A DNA stretch of 64,000 nucleotides from Helichrysum umbraculigerum (Eukaryota > Streptophyta > Magnoliopsida > Asterales > Asteraceae), in contig CATIUR010000003.1 in NCBI GenBank assembly GCA_949592205.1, positions 82,919,001 to 82,983,000 on the forward strand, given 5' to 3'. The notes below the pieces were generated by a model. The model did not search any database and was not told the origin of the DNA. It saw nothing but the letters and a program-made list of their open reading frames with translations. Each line of letters begins with the position of its first letter. Position 1 is the stretch's first letter. The translations under genes and the position numbers were made by a program. Below are positions 54,165-64,000 of the stretch, one piece after another.

Positions 54165-55973
54165 CTAGATGGAGCTGGATGCATCCATGGAATCCCCTTT
54201 GTTGATGTTGTGGGCCCTAGGTTGCGGGAAAGTGTATCGAGGTGGATAGATTCTCATAAAGTGATTGATTATTGTCATAATCAATTCGAGTGGACTATCT
54301 CTCGATGATGCCTTGTAGTTCAGAAGATGCTCTGAAGTTGTCCTTGCAAGTCCGTGAAGTCCGAAGGTGATATAGTCAACTGCTTTAGTGACAGGCCCAT
54401 TAGGGTCGGTCATGGTGGTTGTGTTTGTCTTAACAACCTCTGTGGGCGGTGGGTTTAGCCAAAGAGAGCATACAAACGCCAAGAAATGCAGTTTTACGTC
54501 TTCGTAGTTCTTGGGATCTCCGTTGAATCTTCTAATGGATGTGCACAGGTCCTTGATTTGCCGGTGCTGATGGTCGTTGAATGGAAAATCGGATTCTGAG
54601 AAAACTAGAGTAAGCTGATGAAGTATCTCCTTGCATCCTGAGTGGAATATGAAGTTTGTTCTGGAGTTACTTTTCCGTTGTTGAATCTTCCGTAGATGGA
54701 TCGTAACAAAAGTAACGATATCAAGTGGTGATTCATATGTAACCCTAAAGGGTTGTTCACGCCTTGATTCCTCCCAAACGAGATCACTAAGTTCTTCAAT
54801 CAGTAACTCAACTTGTTTTTCAATAGTGGAGTTGATGACCATAGATCCGCTTTCTTTAGAACTGAGGTGATATTCTCTACTTAGCAAGTCAAGCAATGAT
54901 GTGAGGTCATTCATCGTCAAGATGTCGGCATGACTACTCGGATTTCCAGTAGTCTCTTTCATATGCGCTCTAATTGATCCTAACATCTCCCATTGTGTTA
55001 AGGTGAAGGGCATATTAGATCTTTTAAGGGCATTGTAGATCCTGATATACATCCGTCTCTGTTGCTGGCAGAATTGCAGTTCAGTGGGGGAAAGAGTAAG
55101 CCATTTGACTGCGTTACTAAATCCTCTTACCGCTTCGTCAAATCTTTGGATGATTTTGCTTAGTACTTCGGGATCTGCAATGGTTTGTGGTTGGTTTCTG
55201 GTGCGTTCAGAATATTCTTCCAGTGTTTCTCTTCTCGTGGGATGGTTGTGGTTACTTCGCGCCATTTCTTTAGTGGTAAACGGATTAGTTGGCAGTATGC
55301 TTCTTTTGTTTTCTTCTTCCACCTTTCTCATTCTGATTATTTCTTCCATCGTTTGGTTGTCCGCTGATGCGTTCTTTGTCTCTTGTCTTATCCGTCGGAG
55401 GTCGATCGGGAAATATGGCATGATTGCCATTTCCTTGCTAGATTTCCTTTCACTTGTTGACTTTGCGGTTTCTTCTTCTTTGGCAGTCCTTATGGAGATC
55501 ATGTACATATCGGATGACTCTCCAGCGGTTGGATTATCGTTATGGAAAGTGATGGTCTCTCCCTGAGACTGCAAGCTGATGGTCTGTGCGAAGACGTTGA
55601 TGATTGCCTTGGCCGTATTCATGAAAGGTCTTCCTAGTATGATTGGGATGTGTACGTCTTCCTGCATATCCATTACTACAAAATCTGCTGGATAAAGAAA
55701 TTTGTCAATCCTAACTAAAACATTTTCAGCTATTCCCCTAGGGTATTTGACTAAGTGGTCAGCAAGCTCAATGCTTATTTTGGTAGGTCGAAGATTTTCT
55801 AACTCAAGCCCCTTGAAAAGCGAGTAGGGCATAAGATTAACACTAGCTCCTAAATCGGTTAGAGAACAGATAATGCCGGAATTGTAGATGGAACGGGGGA
55901 GAGTAAAACATCCAGTATCTCCGAGTTTTTCAGGAATGGTATTTTTCAAGATAGCTGAACATTCCTCGTTCAA
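54165..55973 (-). CDS. Protease fused to a protein of unknown function (ORF-X)
   Basis: The open frame has 602 codons. Upstream coding-like sequence (about 56190-55975, with LKSFKLDRKFLDTV) suggests it is part of a longer gag-protease precursor. Residues 1-130 are an Athila-type aspartic protease: NEECSAIL, catalytic-loop LTDLGASVNLMPYS, ISIELADHLVKYPRG, IILGRPFMNTAKAIIN. Residues about 150-602 match nothing I recognise. They are charged and probably helical, with IIQRFDEAVRGFSNAVKWL, LCTSIRRFNGDPKNYEDVKL and DPNGPVTKAVDYITFGL. No YxDD, RNase H or DDE motif occurs. The C-terminal 110 residues are matched by element E (23303-23639). ORF-X therefore fills the place of pol. Its uninterrupted length suggests it was maintained. 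Confidence 0.75.
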   Translation of the reverse strand: MNEECSAILKNTIPEKLGDTGCFTLPRSIYNSGIICSLTDLGASVNLMPYSLFKGLELENLRPTKISIELADHLVKYPRGIAENVLVRIDKFLYPADFVVMDMQEDVHIPIILGRPFMNTAKAIINVFAQTISLQSQGETITFHNDNPTAGESSDMYMISIRTAKEEETAKSTSERKSSKEMAIMPYFPIDLRRIRQETKNASADNQTMEEIIRMRKVEEENKRSILPTNPFTTKEMARSNHNHPTRRETLEEYSERTRNQPQTIADPEVLSKIIQRFDEAVRGFSNAVKWLTLSPTELQFCQQQRRMYIRIYNALKRSNMPFTLTQWEMLGSIRAHMKETTGNPSSHADILTMNDLTSLLDLLSREYHLSSKESGSMVINSTIEKQVELLIEELSDLVWEESRREQPFRVTYESPLDIVTFVTIHLRKIQQRKSNSRTNFIFHSGCKEILHQLTLVFSESDFPFNDHQHRQIKDLCTSIRRFNGDPKNYEDVKLHFLAFVCSLWLNPPPTEVVKTNTTTMTDPNGPVTKAVDYITFGLHGLARTTSEHLLNYKASSRDSPLELIMTIINHFMRIYPPRYTFPQPRAHNINKGDSMDASSSI

Positions 55974-56211
55974 CGGGACATTGGGTACTTCGGGTACCTT
56001 ATCCTTGGTTGTAAGAAGCCTTCTGAAGTAATTTTTGGAAGGAACTTCAGATACGGTATCTAGGAATTTCCTATCAAGCTTAAAAGACTTAAGCTTGTCG
56101 GGTCGTTGTTTAAGATGAGGCCGGAAATGGAATGTTTACTTTCCTATTTGGTGTGGACTCTAAATCTATTGTCGATGGGACAATAGGTGGTTCCTTCACC
56201 GGAGAAGAAAC

Positions 56212-57380
56212 CTAGGGTGGGCTATGTGCTACCTTAGAGTCTTGAATATGAGAAGCTTCCTTATGACAACTAGTTGGACTATCCTGAGGTTTAGCGTTAA
56301 TGTGTTGTGCTAATTGTCCTAATTGGGATTCGAAAGCTTTTAACAAAGTCAAATGGTCTCTTAAGAAGAGATCAGTTTGGTCTTGTCTAGCCGAGATTCC
56401 TTGAATGATTTGTATCAGGGTGTCATCAAAACTAGAGGTTTGTGAGGAAGAGGGTTCGGAAGGTTGGAATTGGTAAGTTGGTGGGCTATTCCTAGGTGGG
56501 TTAAAGGAAGGGTTAGTATTGGGCGGAGTTAGATGAGACTGACGAATTTGGGCTGAGTGGTTCAGATTAGCACAATTAAGGCAGGCTTGAACTTGACAGA
56601 CTTGTTGTTGTTGACTTTTTAATTCCTTGATCTCTTTGGTTAGTTCTTCCACTTGCCGAGTGAGAGTTTTGATAGCTTCATTTCCGAGTGTAGTTGGTGG
56701 ATTCACTATTGAGGAGTGATTTTCACTATTCCAGTCATGGTTGTGTACGGTCATTTTCTCAATAAGGCTCCAAGCTTCATTTGCCGTACAGTCTATGAAA
56801 CTGCCTTGAGAGGTGGAATCAAGTAAAGGACGGTGATGTGGGAAGAGACCATTGTAGAAAATGCGCAACTGGTCTGAGCGCTCAAATCGATGATTTGGAC
56901 ATTTATTAAGCAATTTCTTAAAGCGTTCCCATGCATCGTAGATTGATTCATCATGCACTTGACGGAAGTTTATGATGTTGGTCCTAAACGTAGCTTGTTT
57001 TGATGGGAGGAAATATTTGGCAAAAAATTTGGTTGCTAATTCTACCCAAGAAGTTATAGAGTTAAGCTCTAGTCCCTCAAACCATGTTTGTGCATTGAGA
57101 GTGAGTGAATAGGGAAATAGGTATAGATAGACTATATCCTAATTAACCCCAATCGGCTTAAAGGAGTTGGATAAGGAAATGAATTTGTCAAGGTGTGTGT
57201 TGGGATCATCATTTGGTAGGCCATGGAATTGACAGAGGTTTTGGACTAATTGAACAATGTGTGGCTTTAACTCGAATGATCCTCTACCAATTTTCGGATA
57301 GACGATTGGTCATCCTCGAACTTCAATCAAAGGTTTAGAGTCTTCAGTGAGAGTTATACGTGTAGCTGTCATAGTCTCAT
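56212..57380 (-). pseudogene. gag: Athila-type gag of element F with two nonsense codons
   Basis: One minus-strand frame runs from an ATG near 57380 (TATRITLTEDSKPLIEVRG). It passes a TGA (57311 region) and a TAG (57138 region) to a stop at 56212. Recognisable blocks are FELKPHIVQLVQNLCQFHGL, LFPYSLTLNAQTWFEGL, the FFAKYFLP segment, HDESIYDAWERFKKLLNKCP and AWSLIEKMTVHNHDW, all typical of Athila gag. A coiled coil (about TLTRQVEELTKEIKELKSQ) follows. A poor CxxC (CLNCANLNHSAQ) replaces the usual zinc knuckle. It would form the particle, but as read it is interrupted. Confidence 0.8.
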
Positions 57381-57543
57381 TTGCAGGTGGATGACTAGTT
57401 GAGTGGATAGGGATAACGTAATTTGTGAAAGTAGTAAAAGGAAGGAAAAACAAAGAAAGACGTAGGGGTCTAAGGAGAGCAATTAATCCTAAAGGTTCAC
57501 TAGCGAGTAAGTTCATCTTGACGCCTATGGATCGTACAGTTGG

Positions 57544-57562
57544 TTCCCCGGTAGCGGCGCCA
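57544..57562 (-). promoter_or_regulatory. Element F primer-binding site (Asp-tRNA type)
   Basis: The minus strand reads TGGCGCCGCTACCGGGG, six bases inside the LTR. This is close to the Asp tRNA complement used by Athila elements and differs from the Met-type sites of all other elements here. Confidence 0.85.
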
Positions 57563-57568
57563 AAAGCT

Positions 57569-58440
57569 TGATGCGCCACCAACGGTCGGTAAGGATTTTA
57601 CCCTTGTCGTTGCACTGTCTACTGGCGACGGCGATCAGTGGGTGTTTTAAATTTGTAATTGCGGGGCCTAAGTTTTCCCTAACAATGCTAATCCTAAGGG
57701 CAAGCAAGTGGTAGGTATGACCTAGAGTCGTTCGTCAAACCGATTGAATTGAAACTAAGGCGTGGCAGATGAGGGCTTTCAAACTAGTGAAGGGTTTATA
57801 AAATAGTGGGGGAGTTTTGGTTTTTATATTAACTAACTTAGGCAAGTAAATAAATAAAAGCGAAATAAAAATAAAACGTAAAGCAGATAAAATAAAGATA
57901 GTGTTTGCTGAGATTTCGTTAATTAAGTTATAGGATGATATTTGGAGAAACTGTTTTGAAAGATATTAGTTAATTATCATTCTTGAATACTTCTATGTAA
58001 ACACTAGATTCCCTACTAATTAAAATTCCATTAGCATGTCACACCGGGAGCTAGGTTATGGTAACATTACAAAGTATTTATAATAATAAGAAAAATCTTA
58101 ATTATGGTTTAATAATACTTTCATATGAACGGGAACAAAATCTTAAGTTACTAGACATAACTGAATCATATAACGATTCCTCGTCATCCTAACAGATTCG
58201 TATATTTAAAAAGTTCATTTATGACTTTAAACCAGCCCTTTCTTAAGACTACCCAATAAATCCCCTGATTATCCACAGCATTCCTCACTTAAAGTGGTTC
58301 CACCGCTTCAAACCTTGGCCATGTCTTCTCCTACGATGATTCCCCATGTAGCCTTGCGGTTTCATAGTTTCATACCTTTGAAAAATTATATTGACACAGA
58401 TGACTGACTACCTTTTAATTGGACGTCATTAAAAAGGTGT
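57569..58440 (-). repeat. Element F 5' LTR, inner 872 bp
   Basis: Matches 50138-51011 of the 3' LTR and is cut at 58440 by Tekay-2. The remaining 1.55 kb must lie right of the window. Confidence 0.85.
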
Positions 58441-59522
58441 TGTTTCGCACCCCCAAATTATGATGCGGAAGCGGTTCGGGTCGGGGCACGACTAATCAAT
58501 AATCACAGCACATAAGATATAATGAACGACTCTATACGTGTCGTTTTACAACTTGTATTGATAAAATCAAAGTTTACATCAAAATATAGTTACATTAGCT
58601 TGGTTGAAATTGAGAGATTTTAGTACATAATTAATCTATACAAAATATAATAATGCAGCTAAATCTCTGATTGTTTGCATGCTGACTCGAGCTAATTGAT
58701 CCTGATTGAGCGGTCCAACCTACTGCTGGTTATCTGTGATACATGCTAAAATGGGTCAGCGAAACGCTGGTGAGCTCACAGGTTTGTATGTCAACACATA
58801 ATTGTATGAACCGCAAGATTTATAATTGAATTTAAAGTGCAATTAAGCAAAATAAAAGTTATACAGCCATGAGCACATAGTCTGAGCTTAACTTGTGTTG
58901 TCAGGTCCAATTAAGGAAACCCAACTGAGGTTGCCTCCTATGAATGCCTAATCAACACTAGTCTTCCCAAATGCTAATACATCCGTTTGACCAGTTAGTG
59001 CGTGCTAACCCGGATGAGGATCGTCAATCCTATATGATATCATATACTAACATTCACGCTACTACGTATTACCAGACTATGCTATGGAGGGCTTTAAATT
59101 GATTAGCTTGAAACTCATGTAGTATTTGATTTGATTTGTATTTGCGTTCAAGTTGTAAAACAAAACGAGCAATAATATCACACCCCTGATTGAAAAGCAG
59201 TAAAATAGGGGCCATGAGACTCACCTGAGCCTTGAGTGCTTAAACAATTAAACTTGATTTGGCTTGACGTGTATTGATGTCCGAAGACTTGTAACCTAAA
59301 GGTGTCCATGACACGCGACGGTTATAATTGTGATTAGATATTTACAAAGAATACCTTTGTAGTTGTTTATCCAACTATAATGTCCAAATTATCCCGATTT
59401 GGTTGATTGACTTGTATGTTTGAAAACGTGTACGGCCCGTTGGTGATTGTTTGTAATAATAATTTTCAACATTATTATTATTTTGATTTGAAGTGTTGTA
59501 TTTAAAAAGTGTTTATAAACTT

Positions 59523-59632
59523 TTAGGTGACGGGGGTCCGGGGGCAGCGCCCCTGGTTAGCAGGGTTCCAGGGGTGGCAACCCCTGGCGGGGTCCAAGGG
59601 GCTGGCCCCTGACTGGGGTCGAGATGCCAGGT
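59523..59632 (-). repeat. GC-rich block of three tandem hairpins
   Basis: In an AT-rich LTR, three successive palindromic words occur: GGGGGCAGCGCCCC, CAGGGGTGGCAACCCCTG and AGGGGCTGGCCCCT. They are spaced about 28-30 bp and linked by GGGGTCC/GGGTTCC. This looks like a short tandem hairpin repeat. Confidence 0.8.
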
Positions 59633-59761
59633 CAGCTCGAAAATTTTTTATTTCTATTAAATTGCTTTGGTGAAAAACGCATCTGGACTTGAATTTGGGT
59701 GAAATAAAGTGATAAAATTTAGGTCTCGACACTTAGTAAAAATTGTAAACTTTTTGTTTTT

Positions 59762-60180
59762 AGCGTCACTTATAGCGACTCTCAAGGGTTTAGGCGACAC
59801 TTAGGAAGTGTCGCATAAAATTGCGAAATTTGAGTTTAGGGCGTCACTTAGGGAAGTGACGCATAGGGTGGCGACACTCAGGCAGTGTCGGTAACAAGTG
59901 TCGGTTTATAGTTCTAGGCGTCACTAGGCAAGTGACGGACATAAGTGTCGGTTGAGATCAAAATTCGATTATAGGCGTCACTTAGGCAAGTGACGCTAGT
60001 AGTGTCGGCTTGGAGTGACGGATATTGAAAATGCGTCACTTAGGTAGTGACGGAAAAAGATGGTTTTATGCGGCACTTAGGCAAGTGACGCAAAATTAGG
60101 GCTTTTAGCGACACTCAATGCGTCACTTAAGTGACGCTTGAAGTGACGCTATAGTGGTCGTCTTTGCGACACTTACGGCT
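59762..60180 (-). repeat. Hairpin array, AAGTGACGC/AAGTGTCGC type, in Tekay-2 LTR
   Basis: I count about 23 copies of CGTCAC/GTGACG and CGACAC/GTGTCG in 420 bp. Perfect stems of 9 bp: 59794-59814 (3 nt loop), 59841-59862 (4 nt), 59975-59996 (4 nt) and 60120-60137 (no loop). Two arm types, TGTCGC and TGACGC, are intermixed, and arms usually pair with their own type. Confidence 0.9.
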
Positions 60181-61114
60181 GTTTAACGGATTTTGAGCCA
60201 AAAACGAGTTTTCCGACGACCATTTGGTCCAAATCTTTTACCCAACCCTTATGTGGACATTTTAAGCTTATATAAACAACTTTTATGTAAAAATAAACGA
60301 AATCGAAGAGTTTCGGGTTTTTGTCGGAAAACTTACGCGGTGTCGAAATGAAATTTCGGAAAGGTAGAAGTGTTGATCGTGACGTGGTGGTTCTTTTCTT
60401 CCAAACGGGTGTGAAAATTTGATGATGTTTTATGGTGTTATTTTGATGATTTGTGGTGATGGTGATTTTAGTGAATTAGAGAGAAAAGAGGTAAGAGAGA
60501 GAGAGAGAGATATGATGAAAATGAGAAAGAAATGGAGGTGATCCCCTTTTTGGGGCATGGGGGCCGGCCCACATGGGCCCCACCCATGTGTGGTTAGCTC
60601 CATTTTTCGTTCCCGTGCATTTGCGCTCCGTGCGGTGTTCGTTTTCTCGATTATTTAAACGTTAATTAATTATTTAAAACATCTAATTATACGTTTTAAA
60701 GTGCAAATAATTACTCAATAATTTGGTTGAAATATTTTACCAAAATACCTAATATTAGAGTTATCGGATATAACTTAACCTGCTCCGTTTGTTCGCGCGT
60801 TAAATCTTTTAATCGCGAAATCTTTGTTTGCACGATATGAGTTGTGTACGAAATATTATAAAAATAATATTTTGGATATAATTGCGTTATTAAATAATGT
60901 TATATTATTTAATAAAATTTGTTCACCAACGTCCGTATTTAATTGAATCGAATTACATTCGATTTGAAACTTGTACGATTTAATCAAATCGCATAATTAT
61001 ATATATTCAACAATATATATTATATGATACACAAATTAGCCTAACACAGAACTAATTACATGTATTAACACTTGATTAGGCACAATTTCTAGTCCTAATT
61101 TGACGGGTGTCACA

Positions 61115-61150
61115 TTCTTCCCCTGTTAGAAGAATTTCGTCCCGAAATTT
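61115..61150 (-). promoter_or_regulatory. Tekay-2 polypurine tract and conserved pre-LTR hairpin
   Basis: The minus strand reads CTAACAGGGGAAGAA against the LTR TGTGACACCC. Just upstream is the AAATTTCGGGACGAAATT palindrome (61133-61150) shared with element A. Confidence 0.85.
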
Positions 61151-63997
61151 AGTTTGAAGTCGTGTTTGAAGTGGCATCAGCGAATAGCTGAGGATACTTG
61201 AGTCGCATCTGGTCCTCCCGTTCCCAGGTGAATTTCGGCCCACGCGGCGAATTCCACCTAACCTTGACGATGGGAATACGACTTTGCTTGAGTTGTTTGA
61301 CCTCACGGTCCATGATTTCGGCGGGTTCTTCAACGAAGTGAAGCTTGTTGTCAACATTAATCTCGTCGAGTGGAATGATAAGCGTCTCATCAGACAGACA
61401 CTTTTTCAAATTTGAAATGTAAATGTGGGGTGCACACTGCTTAGCTCGGATGGCAGCTGCAACCGATATGCCACTGGACCTATCCTTTCGAGGATTTCAA
61501 AAGGTCCAATGTATCTTGGGTTTAGTTTACCGCGTTTGCCGAAACGAATGACACCTTTCCAAGGTGAAACTTTGAGTAATACTCGGTCCCCAACCTGGAA
61601 CTCGAGCGGTTTGCATCTCACGTCAGCATAACTTTTCTGACGATCACGTGCGGCTTTGAGTTTGTTTTGAATCTCGACTATTTTCTCGGTTGTTTCGTTA
61701 ATGATTTCCGGACCAGTGAGTTGACTATCCCCAACTTCGGTCCAATAGATAGGTGATCGGCACTTACGACCGTACAGTGCCTCGAATGGTGCAGCCCCAA
61801 TACTGGTATGGTTGCTGTTGTTGTACGAAAACTCGCACAATGGTAGGTGTTGTTCCCAGTTTACACCGAAGTCAACTACGTAGGCTCATAGCATATCCTC
61901 AAGTGTTTGAATTGTTCGTTCACTTTGGTCGTCGGTCTGAGGGTGATATGCGGTACTCATATCGAGACGGGTACCCAATGATTTTTGAAGTGATTGCCAA
62001 AAGTGAGATGTGAAACGACTATCCCTATCGGAGATAATCGAGATTGGAACACCGTGTCGGGTTACAATTTCCTTTATGTAAATTCGTGTGAGGCGTTCCA
62101 TTTTGTCGGTTTCCTTGATCGCCAGGAAGTGAGCAGATTTTGTGAGACGATCGACGATCACCCAAATGGTATCGCAACCGCTTGATGACTTGGGTAGTTT
62201 GGTTATGAAATCCATGGCGATCTGTTCCCATTTCCATTCAGGAATGTCGGGTTGTTGAAGTAAGCCAGAAGGCTTTTGATATTCGGCTTTGACTTTTGAG
62301 CAAGTAAGGCACTTGCTAACGTAGGTGGCGATTTCGGCTTTCATGTTCGGCCACCAATAGAATTCCTTGATGCCGTGGTACATTTTATCGGACTCCGGGT
62401 GAATAGAGTATTTGGACTTGTGAGCTTCATCCATCACCAAGTCTCGCAGGTTCCCGAAACTAGGCAACCAGATTTGGTTTAAGAAATACCTAACTCCGTT
62501 AGGTTTGACTTCGAATTGTTTATCCATGCCTCGCAAGGCTTCGTTTTTGATGTTATCGGGTTTCAAGGCTTCGAGTTGAGCAGTAAGAATCTGAATGTTC
62601 AGATCGTGATGAATTGTCATGCTGAGGGCTCGGACTCGAGGTGGTTTCGATCGTTCCTTTCGACTGAGGGCATCGGCAACAACATTTGCCTTCCCTGGAT
62701 GGTATTTGATTTCGCAGTCGTAATCGGTAAGCAACTCGACCCAGCGACGTTGCCTCATGTTAAGATCCTTTTGATCGAATATGTGTTGGAGACTTTTGTG
62801 GTCGGTAAAAATTATGCACTTAGTGCCATAGAGGTAATGTCTCCAGATTTTGAGAGCGAACACGACGGCTCCAAGTTCGAGGTCGTGAGTAGTGTAGTTC
62901 TTTTCGTGGATTTTGAGTTGTCGTGAGGCGTAAGCAATGACCTTGTCTCGTTGCATCAGCACGCAACCGAGACCTTGATGGGAAGCATCGCAGTATACCA
63001 CGAAGTCATCGGTGCCTTCGGGTAGGGATAAGATTGGAGCACTGCAAAGCTTTTGTTTCAGAAGTTGAAATGCTAACTCTTGTCTTTCAGTCCAGTCGAA
63101 CTTTTTGTCTTTCTGAGTCAGTGTCGTGAGTGGCAAGGCTATTTTTGAGAAGTTCTCGATGAATCGTCGATAGTAGCCGGCCAGTCCTAAAAACTGCCGT
63201 ACTTCTGTTGGAGTTGTCGGCGATTGCCAATTTTTGATAGCCTCAATTTTTGAAGGATCTACATGAATTCCTTGACTATCAATAACGTGCCCAAGGAATT
63301 GAACAGTTTGTATCCAGAACTCACACTTGGTGAATTTGGCATAAAGCTCTTCGTGTCTAAGTAGTTCTAGAATGGTTTTGAGATGTTGCGTGTGTTCTTG
63401 TTCGTTTCGTGAATATATGAGGATGTCATCGATAAAGACGATAACAAACTTGTCGAGATAAGGTTTGCACACCCGATTCATAAGATCCATGAATATAGCA
63501 GGTGCGTTGGTTAGACCGAATGGCATCACCTGAAATTCATAATGCCCGTAACGAGTTCTGAAAGCAGTTTTTGGAATGTCAGTGTCGCGCACACGTAGTT
63601 GATGATAACCTGACCGCAGGTCGATCTTTGAATAAAAACTCGACCCTTGAAGTTGGTCAAATAGGTCATCGATTCGAGGAAGTGGATAACGGTTTTTAAC
63701 GGTCAGCTTGTTCAACTCTCGGTAGTCGATGCACATCCTGAATGAACCGTCCTTCTTTTTGACAAACAAGACCGGAGCTCCCCAAGGTGAAGAACTCGGT
63801 CTGATGAATCCTCTTTCCAGGAGTTCCTGTAATTGGTTGGACAACTCCTGAAGTTCGGATGGGGCTAAACGGTATGGTGCCCTGGCCACAGGTGCAGCAC
63901 CTGGCACTAGATCGATTGAGAACTCAATCTGTCTCAATGGTGGTAGACTAGGCAGTTCTTCGGGAAAGACTTCTGGAAAGTCTCGAATGATTGGCAC
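61149..63997 (-). pseudogene. pol: Tekay-2 pol: RT, RNase H, integrase, chromodomain; one stop, one frameshift
   Basis: The minus-strand frame enters at the window edge (PIIRDFPEVFPEELPSLPP). RT spans about residues 60-290 with VKKKDGSFRMCIDYRELNKL, YHQLRVRD, TDIPKTAFRTRYGHYEFQV and FIDDILIYSRN. RNase H has YCDASHQGLGCVLMQRDK, and ADALSRK follows. The integrase HHCC region ends CLTCSKVKAEYQ. The core has DRLTKSAHF, ISDRDSRF and TAYHPQTDDQSERT. A TGA (61887-61889) follows LEDML, where Tekay-1 still has Arg (CGA). The frame then continues through CEFSYNNSNHTSIGAAPFEA to 61410. A frameshift there separates a chromodomain (EIMDREVKQLKQSRIPIVKV, WEREDQMRLKYPQLF). Only two lesions are visible. Confidence 0.9.
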
Positions 63998-64000
63998 ATC

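Larger units (their letters stand above)
50138..58440 (-). mobile_element. Element F: non-autonomous Athila relative with gag, protease and ORF-X
   Basis: Minus-strand order: 5' LTR (57569 to 58440, cut by Tekay-2), Asp-tRNA-type primer-binding site, gag (to 56212), protease fused to ORF-X (about 56190-54165), GCGCTTCTCGGGAGG motif, 1.5 kb non-coding zone, polypurine tract and 3' LTR (50138-52562). RT, RNase H and integrase are absent. The bases next to the 3' LTR (50133-50137, GTAAC) are the expected target duplication. Over the shared 870 bp the two LTRs differ at roughly 25-30 positions by eye, so F is older than the Sirevirus. Confidence 0.85.
58441..61114 (-). repeat. Tekay-2 3' LTR (2674 bp)
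   Basis: In plus coordinates it runs TGTTTCGCACCCCC to GACGGGTGTCACA. Inside are a GC-rich triple-hairpin block (59523-59632), a hairpin array (59762-60180), a (GA)n tract (about 60478-60512) and a TGGGCCCCAC palindrome (60574-60583). No gene is supported. Confidence 0.9.
58441..64000 (-). mobile_element. Tekay-2: chromovirus, 3' part
   Basis: A minus-strand Ty3 element: 3' LTR (58441-61114), polypurine tract, chromodomain (61149-61409), integrase, RNase H, RT and the end of the protease region at the window edge. The 5' half is outside. The expected target duplication is GGTGT (58436-58440). Confidence 0.9.

Overview
The window is plant nuclear DNA made almost entirely of nested LTR retrotransposons. 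I see no intact host gene, no tRNA or rRNA gene and no CRISPR array. The mix of Tekay-type chromoviruses (Ty3), Athila/OTA-type Ty3 elements and Sirevirus-type Ty1/copia elements points to a eudicot. The env-like protein of the copia element resembles proteins I recall from Asteraceae genomes (lettuce, tansy, sunflower); that placement is from memory and is moderate. Terminal-repeat, PBS, PPT and target-site-duplication (TSD) positions were read directly from the sequence.

Layout, left nest (1-33275). Element A (1-3854, +) is the 3' half of a Tekay-derived gag-only element with a 2.93 kb LTR. It sits in element B (3855-7538, -), a Sirevirus-like copia element showing its gag and 5' LTR. B sits in Tekay-1 (7539-23302, -), which is decayed. 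Tekay-1 is also interrupted at 8594-16037 by a tandem array (C) of a small non-autonomous copia-like LTR element: three internal regions, four LTRs and a scrambled end, flanked by the TSD AGTAC. Tekay-1 sits in element E (23303-27755, +), the 3' end of a non-autonomous Athila relative. E abuts an autonomous-type Athila remnant (27756-33275, -), whose env-like ORF carries a solo LTR (27960-30431) with the TSD GGAAT. The other halves of A, B, Tekay-1 and E must lie left of position 1.

Middle and right. A truncated Athila/Tat-like 3' end with a (TAA)n microsatellite (33276 to about 36350) is followed by a broken intron-containing gene fragment (36665-37713, 49566-50137). That fragment is split by a young, nearly complete Sirevirus (37714-49565, -) with gag, an intact pol and a third env-like gene. 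Next is element F (50138-58440, -), the better copy of the E family: gag, a protease fused to about 450 residues of unknown protein (ORF-X), and no RT, RNase H or integrase. Its 5' LTR is interrupted by Tekay-2 (58441-64000, -), which has protease end to chromodomain and one nonsense codon.

Main observations. (1) Dense arrays of short, often perfect hairpins with arms such as GCGACACTT/AAGTGTCGC fill the LTRs of four different Tekay-type elements and also the LTR and 5' leader of the unrelated Sirevirus B. Arms vary with compensation and loops are 3-6 nt. (2) A second dispersed motif (CAGTGGTAAC-like) is shared by the right-hand Sirevirus and array C. (3) ORF-X replaces pol exactly up to a conserved motif in the E/F family. 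(4) The env-like ORFs of Sirevirus and Athila appear homologous across superfamilies. (5) The end of array C contains a captured piece of a Sirevirus env-like gene.
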